Below are positions 24,363 through 36,000 of a DNA stretch of 64,000 nt, one piece after another. The position numbers and the translations under genes are program-made. The DNA lies in contig NC_044288.2 of NCBI RefSeq assembly GCF_004027225.2, positions 1,952,719 through 2,016,718 of the forward strand, read 5' to 3'. The stretch comes from Strigops habroptila (lineage: Eukaryota > Chordata > Aves > Psittaciformes > Psittacidae). The notes beneath the pieces are model-generated. The model had not been told where the DNA came from. It saw nothing but the letters and a program-made list of their open reading frames with translations, and searched no databases. Each line of letters opens with the position of its first letter. The first letter of the stretch is position 1.

Positions 24363-27300
24363 CCTGGAGCACCCCAGCGTTGCTGTGCTGGCACTCCAAA
24401 AGCTGAGGTGGCTGCAGCCATCTCCACGCAGGAGGCAGGGGCTCAGGCTGCCCGCAGACCTGGGTTGGGGCTGAACAGGGACCACGTTCTCCATGTGCCA
24501 TCGCTGCCACCACTCCTGCCTGTCCCCATCCCATCCCTTCAGAAGGAGCCCTAGGACATGGACCAGAGTGGTCCCCATAGGGAGAGAGAGAGCCGGGGGC
24601 CACAGGGATCCCCCCCATGTGCTCTGGGCATCCCACAGGCTCCGCCATCACCTTCCTGCTGGCCCAAGGAGGTGCTGAGCCAGGAGGGGACATTGTGGGC
24701 TGAGTGTCAATGCAGCATCTCAGCGCCCTCGGTCATCCCAGGGGCTGGAGCAAAGCAGCTTTGGGCAGCGCTGGGAAAAGGCTCCGGCGGAGCCAGATGC
24801 TCGCTATGAGGAGGTGCCATTCCCGGCGGGTTTCCCCGTGTCCCTGCACCAGCTCCCTCCCTTTGCAAAGCCCAGGATCGCTCCGCAGGACCGCGGGGAG
24901 CAGATGGTGGGGGCAGATGGGGGAAAAGGCACTTCCCTGAATCACACAAATGAGCACGCATAAAGTGATTAAACCCCAGCCCTGCCACTGGAGTGGGGGG
25001 ACAGGGAAGGGGCTGAGGTGGGGGGGACACTGCTTGGGAGACGCAGGATGGGGCTAATTCACCCCAAAATCTCCTGGGCACTGAGATTAGTGGGGCTGAG
25101 GGGCTGCAATGGGGAGACCTGGCACCTCCAGGCCTAAAACATCAACCTGAAGTGGGGCAGGAGGTGGGGATAAAGCAGCCGAAACCCATGGGCTTGGATT
25201 GGCCACAGCGATGAGCAGCTGTTAATAATAAAGGCAATATTGGTGTCTCATGGTGGTTTTTCCCCCTTTTGAATAGCCTCCTGGTGGTACCATTGCCCTG
25301 CCTGTTGCTGGAGGAGCTGCATCCTGCCCATCACCTGCACCCTTGGGTGCTGAGCCTTCTCCTGGGTGCTGCCATCACCCCACCAGCTCCTTCTCACCCT
25401 CCACATTGCAGCAGCTGGGAACCCTCCACGGGGACCAGCATCGGGCCCAAGGGGTGTTTTGGGATTGGGAATGGTCTGGAGACATGGGAACTCATGATGG
25501 GAGCTGCTGCGGTGTCTCCATCTCGTGTAAGAAAGATGGGATGGGGAGCGGAACTGGGGCTTTGGGTGAGCAGAAATGGGAGAGAAGAGAGAGGTTTGTG
25601 CCCTGGGGGCTGAAGGGATTCCGGGGGGCTGGAGACAGGCACCTCCTGCCCTGGGTGATGCCCCACATGCGGCGGTGCTGAGGCTGGGGGGTGCCAGTTC
25701 CCCTCCGGTAATCTTCATCTCCAGTTTAATCCCCCTCTGCAGGAGTGTCCGAGGGCACAACTGACGCAGGCTGATTTGAAAGCATCCCATTTCCAACTGA
25801 AACCCTGCCCTAAACCCACCTAATCCCCGCGCTGGAACGGATTGCAGGAGCCAGAGGGAGGATAATGCGGGCGCGGGGGGCTCTGCCACCCATCACTAAG
25901 TGAATTACAGGGTCCCTGCAGCAAATGACCCCCCAGCCCATCCCCTCGGCCTCCCACCCCCTCCACCCTTGGTGCCTTTTCACCCTCCATCACCCCTCGC
26001 CCCTTGCAGCAGGGCCGAGCACCACGGCTCATGATCCCAGACACTGCTCCGGGGGGTCAGCCGAGCCATGGGGAGCAGGACCATCACTCTGGGGGTGCCA
26101 GGGCCCCGGAACAGCAGGGGCAGGGCGCAGGGATGGCTCAGGAACAGTGATGCTGCCAAAGGGATGCTGCAATGGCCGCGGGGTGTTGTCGATGCCATGG
26201 CAGGGAGATTGCCCTTTCTCTTCCTCCTCCTTTCTCTCCTTCTCCTCCTCCTCCTGCAGGGATTTCTGTGGGAACTTCCTGCGTTGTCATAGCAGCTGGG
26301 AAGCCCCCGAGGCTTTGCTGCAGCAGGGCAGGGTGGGATGGGGCTGCCGGGGGGACCCTTCCCAAGGAGGGGACATCACCGTGTCCCTGTGCCCTGTGCG
26401 GCTCCCCGGCGTGCCCGGCTCTGCACACACACACGGGCACACGAGGCAGCCTGTGCTGGCTTTGGTGTGACCCTGGCTGCTGTCCCCAAGCCAACGGGGC
26501 TCGATGGTGCTCAGGGTGAGCACACCACGGCAGGATATTATGGGGCTTTGGTGATTTGGGGTCCAGCACCAGCCACCCTGCCCCATGTGCCTGGGGAGCA
26601 TCCTCATATGTACCCATGCAGCCAGGGTGGCACAGGAGGAGCCCAGACACGGCCGGGGTGGCTGTGGGTGCCCCGGGACCGTGCCTAAGGAGGGTTAGTG
26701 CCCAGCAGACAAACTGGGGTGCTGGGGTGAGCTGGGAGGGGAGAATGCAAAGCAAGAGGGGATGAACCAACAAACCCAACCAGGGTGCCCCCATTACCCT
26801 GCAGACCCCTCCCCATGGGCCCACAGTGACCTCCAAGCTTGTCCCTGTCCCCACAGCGCACAGGGCCCTGTGGAGGAAGCAGGGCAGGGAAGCAGAGCAG
26901 CAGCAGGGGCGCGGGGCTGCAGCGATAGCCACGGATTAAAAGCAAATGCCCAGATAACGAGGCTCTTTGGTAAAAAGCCCATTTGTATAATTTAAATCTC
27001 TAATAGGCTTCCTGGAATACAAAGCCCTTTGTGATGCCCGATCTCATCTGGATCAGGAGATGCTCACTAAAGCTTCACTTAGTACAGCGGGATGCAGGGA
27101 CGTTTCATAACGGGGCTCCATCCCACGTCCCCACATCCCCGCGTCCCCATGTCCCCACTCTGCAGCACGGCCAGCTTACCCCGACAGGCAGCCAAGGTCG
27201 GGGCTCCCGGGGACACGTATCCTGGGCCCTGTGTTGGCACCTGGACCCATGTGTTCAGCAGCGCCGTGACACGGAGCTGGGGCATGTTTGGGGGCAGTTT

Positions 27301-28190
27301 GGGCACAAGCAGGTCCCCAGCGGTGTGAATGGCCATGGAGGGCGGCTGCTGCAGGGGGCGGATCTTGGTGCCCACTTTTCTGTGCCACCTTCCCTGGCAG
27401 CATCTGCAGCAGTGCAAAACCCTCAGGGTTTGCCCACCGGGGAGACTCCAAGAGCCACGGTGGGGACAGCCCATGGCCGGGCTCTGCCCCAGCTCAGCCT
27501 GCCCTGGGGTTGGGGCTGCTGGCACAGGGGGTGCTGAGCTCTGCAGGGCTGGCCGGGGGCTGAGCTCACCCCTGCTGTGTCCCACCGTGGGGCTGGAGGG
27601 CTGAGGAGGTGATGCCAGTATCCTGGGGAGGGCATGGGCCCATTGATGTGGGAATGGTTGGGACTGGGGGATGCTGGTGCTTAGGTGAGGGCAACCAGAG
27701 AGGTCTGGACCCAGCCCTTGTCCCCCTGCCCTCCCCGGGGGCCGGAGGGGTTAAACGCCATCGCCACTGTCACCAGTGCCACCAGTGCCACGGCCACACG
27801 TGAGCCCGGAGCTCCCTCTTGTGGCATCTCGCCCCATCCCAAGGGGTGACCGAGGAGCCAGCGGAGACCCGGGGGGCAGCGGCAGCCGGGGCAGGGTCCG
27901 GGGGGGCTGAGGGGGCGATGCTCCGAGCCGGGGGGTGGGTGGTCGGAACTGGGGGTGGTGTCTCCAAGCCAGGGGCCACGATCGCCCCGCGGCCACGGCC
28001 CCCGGGACCCCGGGGCTGGACCCCGCGAGACGCCCCGGGGTGTGGGGCCGGAGTGGGGGGTCCCCAACCGGGGGGTCCCGGAGGGGTGTGGGGGGGTCCC
28101 GGCTGCGGCCCCTCCCCGCCCCCGGCGCTGAGCGGGGTGTCGGCAGGTGGCAGCAGCGGCCTTCGGCAGCGCCCGGGCCGGAGACGTGTG
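24363..28190. other. HPCA-FNDC5 intergenic, no gene seen
   Basis: GC-rich sequence with many accidental open frames on both strands, which is expected at this GC content. None has recognisable similarity or splice structure. An AT-rich island at 26925-27100 stands out and may be a conserved regulatory element. Confidence 0.55.
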
Positions 28191-28193
28191 TCC

Positions 28194-28500
28194 GCAGCAC
28201 CCTGCGAGCCCCGCACCCGGCACCCTGCGAGCCTGGTACCCAGCACCCAGCACCCTGCCAGGCCAGGACCCCTGCACCACCCTGCACCCCACATCACCCT
28301 CAGCACCCCACTGCAACCCCACATGGTCCCGCAGCACCCTGACATGTGGCACAGCACCCCACAGCACCCCGTGCACCCTACAGCACCCCTTGCACAGCAC
28401 CCCGTGCACCCTACACGGCACCCGGTGCGTCCCCACAGCATCCTGTACCCCCTGCCCAGCCCCACACCCTGGCAGCCCCCCGCAGAACCCCGCACCCCAG
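28194..28500 (+). repeat. CAGCACCC minisatellite
   Basis: Degenerate direct repeats of cagcaccc/tgcaccct of about 8-15 bases over some 300 bases, upstream of FNDC5. Confidence 0.85.
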
Positions 28501-29039
28501 CCCCTGGTACAGCTCTGCCCCAGCCCCCTGTGGCCCTGCTTCCTTCTTGCGTGGCCCCTGCAGTGCTCCCTCCAACACACAGGGTCCCCCCAGGGCACAG
28601 CGGCTTGGGGTGCTGTGGGGAGGTGCAGGCAATGACTGGGGGTGACCGAGCTGCTCCTGGGGAACGACTGCGGCTCCGGGGACCAGGGAGCAGCAGCACA
28701 GGGTTCTCCAGATCTGCCGGCATCCCTCTGTCCCACCATTATCCCCTGGGGACCCCAAGGCTGGAACTGTCCCTCTTGGGGGACATCCAGAGCATCACAC
28801 CACATCCATGTCCCTCATGGGCTGCATGGGAGGCAGCCCAGGCCAGAAAGGGCCCCTTGCAGTGACCCTGCGCCGCAGCGCTGGTTTAGGGACAGTTTTC
28901 TGTGTCACGGGGCTGTGGTCTCAGTCCTCTGCTCCTGCTGGAGCCCAGCCCAGGACGGGGTCTGGGTGTGAGGAAGGGGATGGCTGGTGGCCTCCCTGTG
29001 CATCTGGTGATGTGAGAGGGAAGAGGAGCCACTGGGGAG

Positions 29040-29110
29040 CCCAAATGTGTAATTAGAGCTATGACTTAATTGGCATGACGGGACACACGATGGGCATTGC
29101 GTGACTTGAA
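29040..29110. promoter_or_regulatory. AT-rich element with TAATTA-like sites (candidate enhancer)
   Basis: A short AT-rich island in GC-rich DNA contains gtaattag and cttaattgg, homeodomain-type cores, about 0.8 kb before the FNDC5 start. Regulatory function is inferred from composition only. Confidence 0.3.
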
Positions 29111-29379
29111 AGCCCATGGGCCACACCGCGCTCCCTGGGGACCAGCCACAGCCACCGAACCACCACAGCCAGCCCCACACCGGGGCAGGAGGCCTCACTG
29201 CTGGTGGGGCGCAGCGGAGGGGTCGTCAGAGGGTCCCCCCATCAGTGCCACAGGGTTTGGCATCCGGTCACTGAGCTGGGGAAGCGGCTTCTCTCCCCTC
29301 CAGCTTGTCACCGCTGCCGGCTTCATTAACCTGGAGGCACGGCTAATGCCAGCAGCTCATCTAACCCCCGTTACCGCGG

Positions 29380-30085
29380 AATTCAGTGCCCGGCGACTCA
29401 TGAAACCGGGAAACCCCGGCGGCAAAACGCCACCGCTGCCGCGCCCGGGGGCTCGCCGCGGGGGCACCGGCTGGGACCGGCCCCCGGGAGGGCTGGACCG
29501 GGGCTGGCCGCGATGCGGGAGGGGCGGGACGGGAGAAACTGAGGCAGGGAACGGGGCCGGGCTGTGCGGGGGGCCCGAGCCGCCCCCGTCCCGCCGCCCC
29601 CGGGGCCGGGGGAGGGACCGGAGCGGGGCTGCCCGGCGCTGCAGCGGGCGGAGCCGGGGCTCGGCGGGGCCGCGCCCGCCCCCGCCTCCTGGTTGAGCCC
29701 ATCCGTGCCGAACCGAACCGAACCGTTCCGAGCCGAACCGAGCCGTGCCGGGCGCTCCCGGCCGTGCCGAGCCCAACCGCACCGGGCGGCCCCGGCGGTA
29801 CCGGCGGCACCGGCGGCACCGGGCCCCGGCGCTCTCCGCGGTGCTGAACGGCGCCCGCAGGACGCGCCGCCGGCGGGGCCCAAGCCCGGCCCGGAGCGGA
29901 GCGGCGGCCGCGGGGGATGGAGCCCTTCCTGGGCTGCACCGGCGCCGCGCTCCTGCTCTGCTTCAGCTACGCCGGTCTGCGCCCGGTGGAGGCAGGTAAG
30001 GGCCGCCGGGCCCCGGGGGGGCTGCCCGGGGCGGGGGGGTCCCGTAGGGAGCAGCAGGGGAGGCGCGGGCTGAACCGAGGGGACC
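29380..30085 (+). promoter_or_regulatory. FNDC5: CpG-island promoter and leader of FNDC5
   Basis: Very CpG-rich block spanning the FNDC5 first exon, with GC boxes (gggcggg) near 29523 and 29650. The probable leader holds irregular CCGAA/CCGAG pentamers (29708-29776) followed by CCGG-rich triplets. No TATA box, as expected for a CpG-island promoter. Confidence 0.65.
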
Positions 30086-33000
30086 GAGCCTGGGGCATTC
30101 CAGCGGGACCTCGCCGGTAACGGGGTGCAGAAGTCATGGGGGATTTCGGCCACGCAGCTCCGGGGCACTGGGAAGCACCGAGCTCTCGCCCCACCTTGTT
30201 CCAGACACCCATCCCTGGGAAGGCGGCTCGTAGGGATGTGGCGTCAAAACAGGATTTGGGAGAGCAAACAGAGCCCCTTGCCCAGCACCAGCACCGGGGA
30301 GGCAAATGCTGGCCTGGCCCTGAGCCACGGCACCGGCCCATGGCACAGGGTGAACTAGAGCCAAGGAGGCAACCCCAGACCTGCTCTGCCCTCGCCATGG
30401 CACCTTGGCCTTGGCGATCCCCTGCCCAAGCCCTGCACAGCCCAGGCTGCCCAGGGCCCGGCCAGGCACTGCTGGGAGCACTGGGAGCTCCCGAGGGTGC
30501 CCCAGGGGAGCTGCCTCTCCCAGGGCACAGCAGAGCCCGGGCACCTCAAACCAGGCCCCTTCGAGCTGAGCAGATCCTCTGAAGTGGGGATCTTTCAGGA
30601 AGCACAGCTGCCCATGAGCTGTCTGTGATTTTGGAGAGCTCAACACAAGCCCAGGTCCGCTCTTCTCCCCTGTGTCATCCTGGCTGAGCCTTCACCCAAG
30701 CACCCAACGCCTGGGTGCTGGTGGAACCAAGCAGACACCCTCCCCGGCACGGTGGAGCCTGCCCAAGGGCTGCCTCCCTCCCTCCCTGCCTGCGAGATGC
30801 TGGTGGAACAGCTGCTTTGATTTACAAAACGCTGATTGCCGGGATATCTGGCATTCCAGGAGCATGGGGGGGACTCTCAGGGATGCAGCGCTCCAGGGAG
30901 TGGAAATTCCTGCGCCCGGGAGTTGCTGGAGTTACATTTGCCCTCATCCTGCCCGTGCAGGGCTGCAGCAGCCGCTGAATGCCTTTAGCGCTGTCACACA
31001 GGCCCTTGGCCAGCCGTGGGCACCTGAAGTTGCCGTTTCACAACCAACAGCCCCGCGTTGATCAATGAAACATTCCCCAAAGGAACGTTGAGCGATGAGG
31101 AAAACGCGGCGGCACAATGGAGGCGGCTGCGATTGTCACAGCCCTCCCGGTTTGCTGTAAACTAGGCCACTTCCCTGCTCTTCCGTATCCTTGGATCACC
31201 TCAGCCAGCAACTGAGAGTAAACATGGAGTTGTGTGCCTGCCCATAACGCCTCCTGCTCCTGTTGCAGCAGCGCCGTGTGCCGTGAGGTGTCTGGAAACA
31301 CTAATTGATGCCCTGGCTCGTGCCTCCGGCGTGCGGAGGGGAGGCAGTGACTCGGTGCTGGGCTCTGAAGCTGTGTGACCTTGGTGCTGTGCCATGCGCC
31401 CTCAGCCTCCTCTTCCCATGGCCTCCTTCAGCGAGGGCTGTGAGGTGTCCTCCCTGCTCCCTGGCGAGGCAGCGAGCGTGTGCTGTCCCTGGGAAAAGAG
31501 AGGGAAAAGAGGATATGGAATGATTTTCCCAAGGTCACGCAGAGGTAGTGGCAGCATCGCCACCGGCTCTGTGTCCCCAGCTCTACCTGAGGATGTGGCC
31601 ACGGAGGTGTGCAAGCCACGAGTCATTGGGAATGTCCCTGGAGAGGAAATGGTTCCCATCAGGGTCAGGTGGGGATGGAGGCTCGGCCATCCCTCCCCTT
31701 GCACCCCGTGCAAGTGGGTTCACAATAATGCCCCTTGTGCAAGGTGAAGGCTGATGGCACCCAGGAGAGGACTGTGGGTGCTGTTTCCTTACCCGTGTCC
31801 TACTGGGTGTGCTTGTCCCCTCCTCTGAGCCAGGGGAACAGAGCTTCCTCTGCTCTGGCAGAATGGAAACCAGGAACAAGCAATAGGCCTGAGAAAGCAG
31901 CTATTTGGAGATGGGAAACGGAGCCACACCGGCCCCTTCCCGTCTCACAGCAGCCACAGACATTCCTGGTCATAGACATTCCTGGCCATAGACATTCCTG
32001 GCCACAGACATTCCTGGCCATAGACACTCCTGGTCATAGACATTCCTGGCCAGCTGACGGGCAGCTTAAGCACTTTATTGATTCCTGCATTCAGCTCAGG
32101 AGAGATTTAACTGGAATGTGGAGGTTCCTCACCCCGGTGTCAGCCCCTCAGCAGGGATGCTGCTGTGCAAAGCAGCCAAGGTTGTGCCATTCCTCTTCCA
32201 AATGTGGAGAGGTCTTCTGTTGGGAATACACATGTGGAATACACAGATCCCTCCCAGCAAGGGACGTGCTCACACACATTAATCCATGCATTGAGCAGTG
32301 GAGCGTGCAAAGCTGTATGTGTGCAATAAAAATGGGATCATTGGATGTGGAAGAGCAGAGCTGGGCCGGAAGCAGGCAGCAGGTTCTGGGAATCGGGAAC
32401 TCCAGGGCTTGCTCAGCCTCTGCCTCTGAGAGAGTTCCCTCTTATTTCTCTAATATGACATAGCTGTAGAAGAGCCTGAGAAGACTCTGGTACCGAGTCC
32501 TCCTGGGATCCAGGTCCTGGCTAAATCATGCCCTGGCAATGACTCTGCTTGGGGTTGGCAACGTTAAAACCCAAGTCATGGTGTTGGCGGGACCTGCCCG
32601 GCTTCGGCACTCCGAGAGTCCGAGGTTTGGCAGTATGGAATGCTCTCCAAAGCAGAAATACTCTTTACTTCTGCCCTGAAGGAAGCAGGACACACTTCCC
32701 AATGGCCAGGCTGGACACACAGAGCATCTCTGTGCTCCCTGAACAAGCTCCATCCTCCTTGACAGCATTTCCCAATGCACATTTAGGCACCTGCTCCATG
32801 GGGATTCGGCACTGGGGCTCTGGGGGGGTAAGGAGGGAGCTGGTTTATTAATATCCTGTTTGCACAGGGAGTGGGTGGTCAGCAGGGAACAACTGCCTCT
32901 TTCCCAGCCTGAAGAACCACCAGTTGGTCTTTCAGTAGTTTGAAACAGTCAGAGCTTAACAAACAGCCCCATGGTCGTGGGGTGCAGTGGTGGGCTCCGC

Positions 33001-36000
33001 TTCTTCCCACTCCCTGGCAGGCTCCATCCATTAACACACTCAGGCAAGCTGCAGCCCTTCCTCCATACCCCATAAAGACAACAAGGAATTCCATCTGTTG
33101 AAGGGAGCCGTGCTGGGAGAGCAAAGAAAGGTTCCAAAAGGCAGCAAAACCAGATCTTTTTGTACCCACACTCACCCAGTGCTTCCAAGAGAACATCATA
33201 GAGGACCTCATGAGATGCTTCTTCCCCTGGCAGGTCGTGTCCTTCCATCTCCCGCATCCGCACGGAAGGCTGTGGTGCAGGGATAAAGAGCTACAGGGAT
33301 TTAAGGTTGACATTCCCTGCTTTCCCACAGGAAAAGGCAGGCAGCTTGCAGGTTGATAGCACTGAATGAGCATGTCAGAGCCTGGCAGGCCCTCTGCTCA
33401 CTGGACCATGTCTGAGGGCTTGGAAGCAGCAGAGCCTTTCCCAGCAGGAAAGGAGCTGCTTGTGGGAGAGGAGTGAATTGAATTGGAAAACACTGTGACT
33501 ACAGGTAGCCTTAGCCATGAAGGAAACTGCACTTCCAAGTGGCTGGAGTTTCCAGGAGAGTTGAATTCAGAAGGAACAGTTTTGGGGGCCTTGGCTGGGG
33601 AGATAAATCCAGGAATACACCCTAATTCAGAACCTGTAGCCTGGCCACAGGGCTTGGCTGGCAGAGGTGGTCTCCAAGGGTGTGATAGTTCCAGAGGTCC
33701 TTCCTTTAGCTCTAAGCAAGGATCTCCTGGCAGTTTGCATGGCTGAGACTCAACCCCTGCCCCACTGTGGGAGCTCAAGGCTGAAGCTGCAAATGAAGAG
33801 CAGCTTCAAAAGAACAGGAAGAAAGACCGTGGCAGAGGACACATCTCGCAGGGATGTCTTTGTGCCCTGATCCTACAGGTGCCAGGCACGACACCCCCTG
33901 TACTCACCCCACCACCCTCAATCAGCAGCCCCAGAGGGCTGGATACAAACCTTCACCCCTCTCCTTCTCCCTCCCCACAGCTCTGATGGTGAAGTCAACA
34001 GAAGGGGCAGGCGGGTGGTTTCCTCCTCCTCATGCCAGCAGCCGCTGTGTCGATAATGAAAAGCCAGGGAGGAACCAGCCCAAAGCTGCAAAGTGTGAGC
34101 AGTATTTTTTTGCCTCTCTCTTAAATAAAACCCCATTAATAATGAGCAAAGTGTTTAATGAGAGGCTGGAAGGAGTTCTCAGCATTAAGAGGGGATTACG
34201 GGTAATCTTCATCGCTCATTCCTCCTTGCTGTGCAGAGGCAGCTCTGACCTGCTCTTGCCAGAAGGGCCCAAGGGGGATGCAGGACTGCGGCTCAGCCCA
34301 TGAAGGGTCCCTGTGGGAAGGAAACAAGCCACGGTTTAAGCATGATCACTTTGGAAGCAGCCATTCATGTTTAAAAATCACGATTTCATCTTCATTAACC
34401 AGGGCTTCCCCTTAAAGTGGGGCTGCAATTTGTGCTGATAGGAGAACAAGAGCAGCTTTTCATCCGAGCATGCAGCCCTAATCCAAATTGGCCAAGCAGA
34501 TCCTCTGCTGTTTGCAATGTGCGATGTGCTTCAGCAGCCACCGCAGCTGGGATGAAGCTGATGCTAAACCAGAGATCTTACACCATATGAGTCCCTTACA
34601 GACCACACAGGGGATGTGCCATCCTCAGCATCCCTGGAGTAAAGCATGAGGAAGGCTCGATGCAAGGCATGTTCCCTGCTATCTTGCCTGCAATGGGGCA
34701 GGAACAGCCCCTGGGACCATCCCACCCTCCATGCCTGCTCCCAGGTCACCAGCAGCTTCCCTGGCTGCTGCAGGCACAAAAGCAAAGTTTCCAGGAGTCA
34801 CAGATGAGTCCAGAAAGAATCAAACACTTGGATTTGGTACCTCCAGGCCCTGCGAGATGCTGACCCCCTACAGCCGGCTGGGAAACAGGAATTACATCTT
34901 CTCCACCCGCCCTCAGCCAGGCTGGCACTAAGGAAGAGCTGCCACTGGCCCAAGGAGCCAAAAGCAGTGTGGAATCTCTTGGAAGAGTGGTTAGATTTTA
35001 GAAAACCATGATCTCATCGTGCATCACCTGGGAGTGGGGGGAAAAGCATCTTCATGGCTTAAAATTTTAGTTCCAAATTATTCACTCATCCCTGGGAGCA
35101 GGAAACTGATTTCCCTGGCTTTGTACTCCTGTCAAGCCGTGCTTAATTCTCCTCTCATACTGCTTTTACACTGGTTTGACGCCACTGATTTCAGTGTAGC
35201 TGCTCCTAATCTGCAGCACTGAAAGGAAAGGCAGGCTCGGATCTGCTGCCCTAGATCTCACTGTATGATCTGCTGACTTCAACCACCCCATCTCTCTCTC
35301 AGGGGTTACTAAAAGGGTGTTTCTACACCATACTCTTGACCCCCTCTCACCAGCTGGTTTCTACCCTGCCTACACTCTGAGTCCAGCTTTGCCGAGTGCC
35401 CCCCTCCTGCCCCACAGCCCTCCACCCTCTCCCCAGCTCCCAGAGAGGTTGTTTGCTCTCCTCCAGCTCTGTGAGGTCTTCCCAACTCCCCCATGTTTTA
35501 CATCATCAGGAAACTCAAGGCACTTTTCCTGCTGTGCCTCCCTCAAGGTCACAGGTTTCCGAGGGGACTCGGGCACCAAGTGCAGCGCGATGTATGTTCC
35601 CTTTTCCCAGCCTCGAGCCTCTTCCCTGATGCTCCGCTCTCTGCTGCTGTGGGGTTAATTCACCTCTTTATAAAGGCCTCCTCGACCTAAGCTGGGCAAA
35701 TCATCAGTGATAGCTCCTAAAGAAAAGTAGCTCCTAAAAATACCCAGGAAAGCCATCCATGCTGGGATTTAATGTACAGCTGTACTCAGCAAAGGGCGAA
35801 GGGCTGGGCTGGAGACTGTTTTGTCTCCCATCTCTCCGTCATGTCCTCCCTATGTTCCAGCGAATTCATCAGGCATGACTCACGGACCTTCCCTGTCACA
35901 TTCCCATCTGCTGACTGCCCCTTCCTAAAATTAGACCCTCCTCTTGTTGGCATTGGACACAGGGGGAAGGTGAGGAGCCGCAGAGCCACGTCTCTTCCTT

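Noticed and set aside
27681-28865. Several 300-plus codon frames in the HPCA-FNDC5 gap
   Set aside because: They overlap on both strands in a GC-rich minisatellite region; composition explains them.
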